A DNA stretch of 36,191 nt from an uncultured Lachnospiraceae bacterium. Lineage in GTDB: Bacteria; Bacillota; Clostridia; Lachnospirales; Lachnospiraceae. Location of the stretch: positions 1 to 36,191 of the forward strand of contig CANRGP010000016.1 of assembly GCA_947630085.1 (NCBI GenBank), in the 5' to 3' direction. The translations under genes were made by a program, and so were the position numbers. Shown in pieces: positions 31,659 through 36,191 of the stretch (position 1 is the first letter of the stretch; each line of letters starts with the position of its first letter). The notes under the pieces were generated by a model, which was not told where the DNA came from, made no database searches, and saw nothing but the letters and a program-made list of their open reading frames with translations.

Positions 31659-31682
31659 AAAAGCATTTTCTGATCCATACTA
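31653..31682 (+). promoter_or_regulatory. Candidate sigma-G type promoter for the spoVAA-spoVAC block
   Basis: GGATA at 31653-31657 (one mismatch to GHATR) is followed after exactly 18 bases by CATACTA at 31676-31682, a full match to the sigma-G -10 pattern CATnHTA. The -35 overlaps the sigF stop codon. Start would be near 31689, before the AAGGAAGTGAG ribosome binding site of the 43-residue ORF. Confidence 0.6.
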
Positions 31683-31714
31683 TCACTATCATCCCGGGAC
31701 AAGGAAGTGAGAGT

Positions 31715-31846
31715 ATGGAATTTTTAAAGAATAAATGGGTGGCCGTGCTGCTTATCGTTATGCTTGTCATCCTGACGGCCGCGGCGGCGTATTTTCTGAT
31801 TCTGGCGGCGGAAACGCAACGGTATTCCGGGGGGATGCTGGTATGA
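31715..31846 (+). CDS. 43-residue single-pass membrane peptide between sigF and spoVAA
   Basis: This short ORF has a good ribosome binding site (AAGGAAGTGAG) and encodes MEFLKNKWVAV followed by a strong hydrophobic helix (about residues 8-32, LLIVMLVILTAAAAYFLIL) and a short tail ending GGMLV. Its stop overlaps the spoVAA start as ATGA (31843-31846), the classic arrangement for translational coupling. The candidate sigma-G promoter lies just upstream, so it would be the first gene of the forespore transcript. No family is recognised. It could be a small subunit or assembly factor of the SpoVA channel, or a leader peptide that couples ribosomes into spoVAA. Confidence 0.6.
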   Translation: MEFLKNKWVAVLLIVMLVILTAAAAYFLILAAETQRYSGGMLV

Positions 31847-32469
31847 GCAAAGCCCTCTATATGAAACTGAATGAGATCACGGCGGTGCACAAAAAGGAGG
31901 TTTTCCTGAAGGACGTGGCCAAGCTTTATTCCGACGACAGCACGGTCCTCGCCAAGTGCGGCGCGATTAAGATCCGCACCGTGCGGGAGGACAAAGACAG
32001 AAGGTACGTGGAAGATGTGGTGGACGTCATCCGGAAAATCACGGAGACCGATCCGGCTGTCCAGGTTACAAACCTGGGCGGTACGGATTTCGTCATTGAT
32101 TATCAGAAGCCCAAAAAGGCCAGACTTTTTTTCCAGTGGATCAAAACTCTGGGCGTATGCGTGGTCTGCTTCTGCGGGGCGGCCTTCGCCATCATGACCT
32201 TCAACAATGACGCCAGTGTTACCGACGTCTTCGCCGGGCTTTACGCGGCCGTCCTGGGGAACCAGGCGCCATCCTTTTCGGTGCTGGAGCTGACGTATTC
32301 CGTGGGCCTGGCGGTGGGGATCCTGGTATTCTTCAATCATTTTTCCGTATGGAAGCTCAACACGGATCCCACGCCGCTGGAGGTGGAGATGCGTCTCTAT
32401 GAAGACAATATAACCAAGACGCTCATCCAGAATGAAGGGAGAAAGGAGTCGGGTGTGGATGTTACTTAA
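31843..32469 (+). CDS. spoVAA: Stage V sporulation protein AA
   Basis: SpoVAA is a membrane component encoded in the spoVA operon of many spore formers. The 208-residue product (B. subtilis SpoVAA is about the same size) has a soluble N-terminal domain with VFLKDVAKLYSDDSTVLAKC and a C-terminal part with two or three helices (TLGVCVVCFCGAAFAIMTF and YSVGLAVGILVFFNHF). The segment AIMTFNNDASV is typical of the family. The ATG at 31843 overlaps the stop of the 43-residue ORF; the frame is open to 31735, but there it overlaps that ORF in another frame. spoVAB overlaps its end by 11 bases. Confidence 0.92.
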   Translation: MSKALYMKLNEITAVHKKEVFLKDVAKLYSDDSTVLAKCGAIKIRTVREDKDRRYVEDVVDVIRKITETDPAVQVTNLGGTDFVIDYQKPKKARLFFQWIKTLGVCVVCFCGAAFAIMTFNNDASVTDVFAGLYAAVLGNQAPSFSVLELTYSVGLAVGILVFFNHFSVWKLNTDPTPLEVEMRLYEDNITKTLIQNEGRKESGVDVT

Positions 32470-32887
32470 GATGATCTTTCTGGCTTTTCTTGGATTGAGC
32501 GCCGGCGGCATCATCGCGGCGGGCATCTTTGCCTTTCTCGCGATAATCGGAGTGTTTCCCAGGCTGATCGGGAAGACCAAGACGAGAAATCATATTCTCC
32601 TTTACGAGACACTGATCATTCTGGGAGGAACGGCGGGCAACGCCGCGGATATATTTAAATTCCCCATCCCTTTGGGAGGCACGCCGCTTCTTGTTGTATT
32701 CGGCCTCTCCTGCGGGATCTTCGTGGGCTGCCTGATCATGTCCCTGGCGGAGACGGTAAAGACTCTGCCGGTTATCACAAGAAGGATCCATCTGGCGGTG
32801 GGATTCCAGTACCTGATCCTGGGGATCGCCGCGGGAAAGCTGTTCGGAGCGCTGATCTATTTTTCACGCCAGATGGGAGCGTCGTAA
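32459..32887 (+). CDS. spoVAB: Stage V sporulation protein AB
   Basis: The 142-residue product has about four helices: MIFLAFLGLSAGGIIAAGIF, the LYETLIILGGTAGNAADIF segment, PLLVVFGLSCGIFVGCLIM, and FQYLILGIAAGKLFGALIYF. This matches the length and layout of SpoVAB, a membrane protein of the spoVA operon. The ATG at 32459 is nine bases from AGGAG at 32445-32449. A GTG at 32453 would be only three bases from it. It overlaps spoVAA by 11 bases and is followed after 28 bases by spoVAC. Confidence 0.92.
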   Translation: MLLKMIFLAFLGLSAGGIIAAGIFAFLAIIGVFPRLIGKTKTRNHILLYETLIILGGTAGNAADIFKFPIPLGGTPLLVVFGLSCGIFVGCLIMSLAETVKTLPVITRRIHLAVGFQYLILGIAAGKLFGALIYFSRQMGAS

Positions 32888-32915
32888 AGGACCGCAAACT
32901 AACAGGAGGAAAAAT

Positions 32916-33377
32916 ATGGAGATCAATAAACAGTCGTATAACCAGTATGTGAAGGAGGTCACTCCCTCTCATCCGCTCTGGAAGAATATGCTGCGCGCCT
33001 TTATCACAGGCGGGATCATCTGCACGGCAGGCCAGTGCGTTATGAACTGGCTTCAGTATTCGTTTCAGATGGAGCAGGAGACGGCGGCGTCCTGGAACCT
33101 TCTCGCGCTGATCCTGGGAAGCATTCTTCTGACCGGGTTCAATCTGTACCCGAAGATCGTCAAATGGGGCGGCGCGGGCGCTCTGGTGCCGATCACCGGA
33201 TTTGCCAATTCGGTGGTGTCGCCGGCCATTGAGTACAAGGTGGAGGGACAGGTTTACGGGATCGGCGTGAAGATCTTTACCATAGCGGGACCCGTGATCC
33301 TCTACGGCATCCTGGCCAGCTGGACGCTCGGACTGATCTGCTGGGCCGGCCGGATGCTTGGATGGCTGAGCATCTGA
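32916..33377 (+). CDS. spoVAC: Stage V sporulation protein AC
   Basis: SpoVAC is a mechanosensitive-type membrane channel subunit for dipicolinate. The 153-residue product has a hydrophilic N-terminus (NKQSYNQYVKEVTPSHPLWKNM) and four helices, with the SpoVAC signature KWGGAGALVPITGFANSVVSPAIEYKVEG in the middle and GIGVKIFTIAGPVILYG near the end. AGGAGG precedes the ATG. In most relatives spoVAD and spoVAE follow directly. Here the transcript instead reaches a terminator at 33453-33507 and spoVAD-spoVAE lie at 294-1677. Confidence 0.95.
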   Translation: MEINKQSYNQYVKEVTPSHPLWKNMLRAFITGGIICTAGQCVMNWLQYSFQMEQETAASWNLLALILGSILLTGFNLYPKIVKWGGAGALVPITGFANSVVSPAIEYKVEGQVYGIGVKIFTIAGPVILYGILASWTLGLICWAGRMLGWLSI

Positions 33378-33452
33378 GCGCGGCAAAAACAGTATAGCGG
33401 GATCCCTGCCCCGCAGGATCCCCCGGGGGCGCAGTTCCCCGGAAATAACAGA

Positions 33453-33507
33453 ACAACGTGCAGCTTTCCCGAAAAAGACCGGCCGGGGGCTGCACGTTGT
33501 ATTTTTT
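33453..33507 (+). terminator. Terminator after spoVAC
   Basis: A perfect 12-bp stem (33453-33464 with 33489-33500) encloses a 24-base loop and is followed by A and six T. It closes the spoVAA-spoVAC transcript and confirms that no spoVAD-like gene is attached downstream. Confidence 0.85.
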
Positions 33508-33531
33508 ATACCGGGCGGGCATAAAAAATGA

Positions 33532-33560
33532 ATGACAGAATCGACGAAAGGCGTTATAAT
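33532..33560 (+). promoter_or_regulatory. Sigma-A promoter of the zinc-uptake operon
   Basis: ATGACA at 33532-33537 (five of six) and a perfect TATAAT at 33555-33560 have a 17-base spacer. The first gene starts at 33609. I could not pick out a Zur box. Confidence 0.7.
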
Positions 33561-33608
33561 GAAAACAATACGGAACTTTCGGTTGTTATCGGATTCGGGA
33601 GGAAGAGT

Positions 33609-34052
33609 ATGAAGGCGGAAGACTGTCTGAACGCGCTGATACAGGCGCAGATGTTTGAAAGCTCCGAGCATTTGACACGTTTTCAGGAGCTTCTGGACTG
33701 CTACGGAGAGTACCCGTTTTTTTCCAAGGGGCTCTGCAAGTGTATGTACCTGTCGGCGTGGGACGAGGAGCATTTCGCGGTTATGCTCCAGACGCTGAAC
33801 GATATGGCCCTGGGCCGGGAGGAGAACACGGACGATATGCGTTTTCAGGGGGAGCTTCTGGCTGAGGAGCATATCGACGGCGAATATTATATGTATCATT
33901 TATCCTGCGCGTTTCTGGACGACAGGCCGTTCCTGGAGTCCGAGTACCGGTATGTGACGCCGGAGTACCGCTATATCATCGAAAAGGGACTCAAGGCCGC
34001 GGCGATCATCGAGCGGGTATACGATGCCGCGGGACAGGGAGAGATCCTATGA
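33609..34052 (+). CDS. Unknown soluble protein, first gene of the zinc-uptake operon
   Basis: The 147-residue product is acidic and predicted to be mostly helical, with LNALIQAQMFESSEHLTRFQELLDCYGEYPFFSKGLCKCMYLSAWDEEHF and a Tyr-rich end (EYRYVTPEYRYIIEKGL). It has no signal peptide or membrane helix. Cysteines (CLNA, LDC, GLCKC) and several His and Glu residues could bind metal, but no motif is certain. GGAGGAAG precedes the ATG at 33609; the frame is open to 33528 across the promoter. It overlaps znuA by four bases (ATGA), implying coupled expression and a possible role in zinc supply. Confidence 0.75.
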   Translation: MKAEDCLNALIQAQMFESSEHLTRFQELLDCYGEYPFFSKGLCKCMYLSAWDEEHFAVMLQTLNDMALGREENTDDMRFQGELLAEEHIDGEYYMYHLSCAFLDDRPFLESEYRYVTPEYRYIIEKGLKAAAIIERVYDAAGQGEIL

Positions 34053-35029
34053 TCGGAAGACGGTGGCTGGCAGGTATGCTTGCCTGTGCGGTCGTCCTGA
34101 CCGGATGCGCGGGAGGGCCGGCCGGACCGGGGGAAGGGGCCGCGGATGCCGCTTCTCCCGACGGGAAGCTGAAGGTGGCGGCGACGCTGTTCCCTTATTA
34201 TGATTTTGTCCGCCAGATCGCCGGGGACCGGGTAGACCTGGAGCTGGTAGTCCCCGCGGGGATGGACAGCCATTCCTTTGAACCGACTCCCGCCCATATG
34301 AGAACCATAGAGGAGGCGGATGTGCTGATCATCAACGGGGGCGAGATGGAGACCTGGGTCAGCCGCGTCCTCGAAGCGGTAGACGTATCGGACACGATAG
34401 TGGCCGCCATGATGGATTATGTGGATGCGGTAGAGGAGGAGACCGTGCCGGGCATGGAAGACAGCCGCGGCCACGGCGGCGAGGCCCACTCGGACGTCGA
34501 GTACGACGAACACATCTGGACGTCCCCGGCCAATGCCATTCGGATCGTAGAAGCCATCGCCGATGTGCTTTCCCTGGCCGACCCGGAGGGGGCGGCGTTT
34601 TACGGGGAAAGGGCGGAGGCGTACCGAAAGGAGCTTGCCGCGCTGGACGAGGAATTTTCCCGGGTGTGCAGCCAGGGGCTCCACAGGGAGATCATTGTGG
34701 CGGACAGGTTTCCGTTCCGCTATCTGGCGGAGGAATACGGGCTTGAGTACCGCGCGGCGTTTTCCGGATGCAGCACGGACACGGAGCCCAGCGCAAAGAC
34801 CATTGCCCTCCTCATCGACGAGGTGAGGAAGGAGGGGATCCCCGCGGTTTATTATCTGGAACTCTCCAGCCCCCGGGCCGCGGAGATCATAGGGGAGGAA
34901 ACAGGCGCGGAGCCGCTTCTGCTTCATTCCTGCCACAATGTGACAAGAGAGCAATTTGAGAACGGGGTGACGTATCTGGATCTTATGAGGCAGAACGTGG
35001 AGAATCTGAGAAAAGGACTGGGTTCATGA
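34049..35029 (+). CDS. znuA: Zinc (metal) ABC transporter substrate-binding lipoprotein
   Basis: The extracytoplasmic metal-binding protein of a cluster A-I (ZnuA/AdcA/TroA family) importer. The 326-residue product has a signal peptide with lipobox VLTGC (C20). The ligands expected for this fold are H75 in MDSHSFEPTP and H155 in YDEHIWTSP; the third position is D219 in VADRFPFRYLAEEYGL, where many ZnuA proteins have His. The last acidic ligand is probably in FSGCSTDTEPSAKTI. A short His- and Asp-rich loop lies at about 139-153 (SRGHGGEAHSDVEYD). Zinc is the likely metal, manganese being the alternative. It overlaps the genes on both sides by four bases. Confidence 0.9.
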   Translation: MIGRRWLAGMLACAVVLTGCAGGPAGPGEGAADAASPDGKLKVAATLFPYYDFVRQIAGDRVDLELVVPAGMDSHSFEPTPAHMRTIEEADVLIINGGEMETWVSRVLEAVDVSDTIVAAMMDYVDAVEEETVPGMEDSRGHGGEAHSDVEYDEHIWTSPANAIRIVEAIADVLSLADPEGAAFYGERAEAYRKELAALDEEFSRVCSQGLHREIIVADRFPFRYLAEEYGLEYRAAFSGCSTDTEPSAKTIALLIDEVRKEGIPAVYYLELSSPRAAEIIGEETGAEPLLLHSCHNVTREQFENGVTYLDLMRQNVENLRKGLGS

Positions 35030-35727
35030 GTACGCTGATCAGCTGCAGCCATGTGGATTTCGGATATGAAAATACGGACGCGGTCATCGACCTGACGATG
35101 GAGATAGACGAGGGCGATTATCTGTGCGTGGTAGGAGCCAACGGTTCGGGCAAGAGCACCCTGGTCAAGGGGCTGTTAGGACTCCTCAAACCGACGGGCG
35201 GAACGCTTCGCGTCTCGGACGAGCTGAAGAGGACAGGCATCGGCTATCTGCCCCAGCAGACCGCCGCGCAGCGAGATTTTCCGGCCACCGTTTATGAGGT
35301 GGTCCTTTCCGGCACTCTGAGCCGCCGGGGCGGCAGGCCGTTTTATTCCGCCCGGGACAGGGAAACGGCGCTGTCGGCCATGGAGAAGCTCGGGATATCC
35401 GATCTGAAGAAAAAATGTTACAGGGAGCTGTCCGGGGGACAGCAGCAGAGGGTATTGATCGCCAGGGCATTGTGCGCCGCAAGCCGGATGCTGATCGTGG
35501 ACGAGCCCATTACCGGGCTTGACCCGTCGGCGATCCAGGAATTTTACCAGCTGATGCGCCGCCTCAACTGCGGCGAGGGAGTCGCCATTCTCATGGTGAC
35601 CCACGATCTTGCCAATGTGATCGGGCAGGCGAAAAAGATCCTCCATCTGCAGCAGCAGGTCCTGTTCTACGGGACTCCGGAGGAATACCGGAAAAGCAGG
35701 GTGGGGCGGAGTTACCTTGGGATATAA
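35026..35727 (+). CDS. znuC: Zinc (metal) ABC transporter ATP-binding protein
   Basis: The cytoplasmic ATPase of the metal importer. The 233-residue product has Walker A GANGSGKS (37-44), the Q-loop YLPQQ (74-78), the ABC signature LSGGQ (135-139), Walker B LIVDEP with D159 and E160, and the H-loop in VTHDLANV. The DFPATVYEVVLSG segment is typical of ZnuC/AdcC/TroB proteins. The ATG overlaps the stop of znuA as ATGA. A 63-base gap with small AACCTCTG repeats separates it from znuB. Confidence 0.93.
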   Translation: MSTLISCSHVDFGYENTDAVIDLTMEIDEGDYLCVVGANGSGKSTLVKGLLGLLKPTGGTLRVSDELKRTGIGYLPQQTAAQRDFPATVYEVVLSGTLSRRGGRPFYSARDRETALSAMEKLGISDLKKKCYRELSGGQQQRVLIARALCAASRMLIVDEPITGLDPSAIQEFYQLMRRLNCGEGVAILMVTHDLANVIGQAKKILHLQQQVLFYGTPEEYRKSRVGRSYLGI

Positions 35728-35790
35728 CCTGTAACCTCTGCAACCTCTGTATCCTGACTATATCAACAGGTGACTGAAAAGGTGACAGTT

Positions 35791-36191
35791 ATGGACTTTT
35801 TTCTTGAAATGATGTCATATCCGTTTCTGGTAAGGGCGTTTGTCGGGGGGATCATGGTTTCTCTCTGCGCGTCCCTTCTGGGAGTGACGCTTGTCCTGAA
35901 ACGGTATTCCATGATCGGCGACGGCCTTTCTCACGTATCCTTCGGGGCGCTCTCGGTGGCCCTGGCCGCGGGGTGGTCGCCGCTTCCGGTGTCGATCCCG
36001 GTGGTGGTTGCGGCGGCCTTCCTTCTTCTGCGGATCACGGAGAGCGGAAGGATGAAGAGCGACGCGGCCATTGCCATGATCTCGGCCGGGGCGCTTGCCG
36101 TGGGGATCGTAGCCACGTCGCTGACGACGGGCCTGACTACGGATGTCAGCAGCTATATGTTCGGGAGCATCCTGGCCATGAACCCCCTGGA
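35791..36191 (+). CDS. znuB: Zinc (metal) ABC transporter permease, 3' end cut by the window
   Basis: The membrane permease of the importer; the first 133 residues are present and the frame runs off the end of the window. It starts MDFFLEMMSYPFLVRAFVGG, has FVGGIMVSLCASLLGVTLVLKRYSMIGDGLSHVSFGALSVALA with the family's conserved SMIGDGLSHVSFG loop, and continues with further helices to SSYMFGSILAMNP. This matches the ZnuB/TroC group (ABC-3 family). AAGGTGA precedes the ATG at 35791. It belongs to the same operon as znuA and znuC. Confidence 0.93.
   Translation, partial: MDFFLEMMSYPFLVRAFVGGIMVSLCASLLGVTLVLKRYSMIGDGLSHVSFGALSVALAAGWSPLPVSIPVVVAAAFLLLRITESGRMKSDAAIAMISAGALAVGIVATSLTTGLTTDVSSYMFGSILAMNPL

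Overview
The window reads as a chromosomal segment of an endospore-forming member of the Clostridia, most likely Lachnospiraceae. The evidence is the SpoIIA/SigF/SpoVA sporulation genes, Gram-positive style lysine riboswitch and T-box leaders, AGGAGG-type ribosome binding sites, GC in the mid-fifties, and several small proteins of a kind I associate with that family. Genus cannot be decided. Nearly all of it is ordinary core genome. Accessory or decaying DNA is confined to about 11.2-13.7 kb and 18.4-20.5 kb.

Layout. 0-1.7 kb: tRNA-Gly(GCC), then spoVAD-spoVAE behind a possible forespore promoter. 1.8-5.3 kb: a class A penicillin-binding protein (minus) divergent from a YigZ/IMPACT protein. 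5.3-8.6 kb: typA, a two-OB-fold SSB-like protein and a BtuR/CobA-type P-loop protein. 8.6-10.6 kb: a lysine riboswitch controlling dapA-dapB. 10.6-13.7 kb: a lipoprotein, a small membrane protein, an orphan LytTR response regulator and two frameshifted gene remnants (TlpA-like thioredoxin and a membrane sensor). 13.8-16.7 kb: two conserved unknowns, then birA-bioY with a BirA operator lying on its own promoter. 16.8-18.3 kb: a fused double flavodoxin-like protein with an internal 24-nt tandem repeat. 18.4-20.4 kb: an AT-rich RloA-RloB (AbiL-like) presumed phage-defence pair. 20.5-22.8 kb: a membrane protein and a MATE transporter. 22.8-26.3 kb: a valine T-box leader controlling a small Cys-rich protein and valS. 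26.3-30 kb: a GNAT acetyltransferase with an 18-nt tandem repeat in its leader, then folC, a tiny ORF and a TPR membrane protein. 30-33.4 kb: spoIIAA-spoIIAB-sigF, a 43-residue membrane peptide, and spoVAA-spoVAB-spoVAC. 33.5 kb to the end: an unknown gene coupled to a zinc-type ABC uptake system (znuA-znuC-znuB, the last cut by the window end).

How it fits together. The forespore programme occupies both ends of the window. SpoIIAA, SpoIIAB and SigF form the compartment-specific switch, and SpoVAA-E make the dipicolinic-acid channel, which is encoded here in two blocks about 30 kb apart. The dapA-dapB products feed lysine, peptidoglycan and also dipicolinate (DapA's product is its precursor), linking that operon to the SpoVA channel. 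Three metabolic units carry readable feedback control: lysine (riboswitch), biotin (BirA) and valyl-tRNA (T-box). The least described elements are the 43-residue ORF between sigF and spoVAA, the divergent RloAB pair with its promoter buried in a terminator hairpin, and the decayed sensor next to the orphan LytTR regulator.
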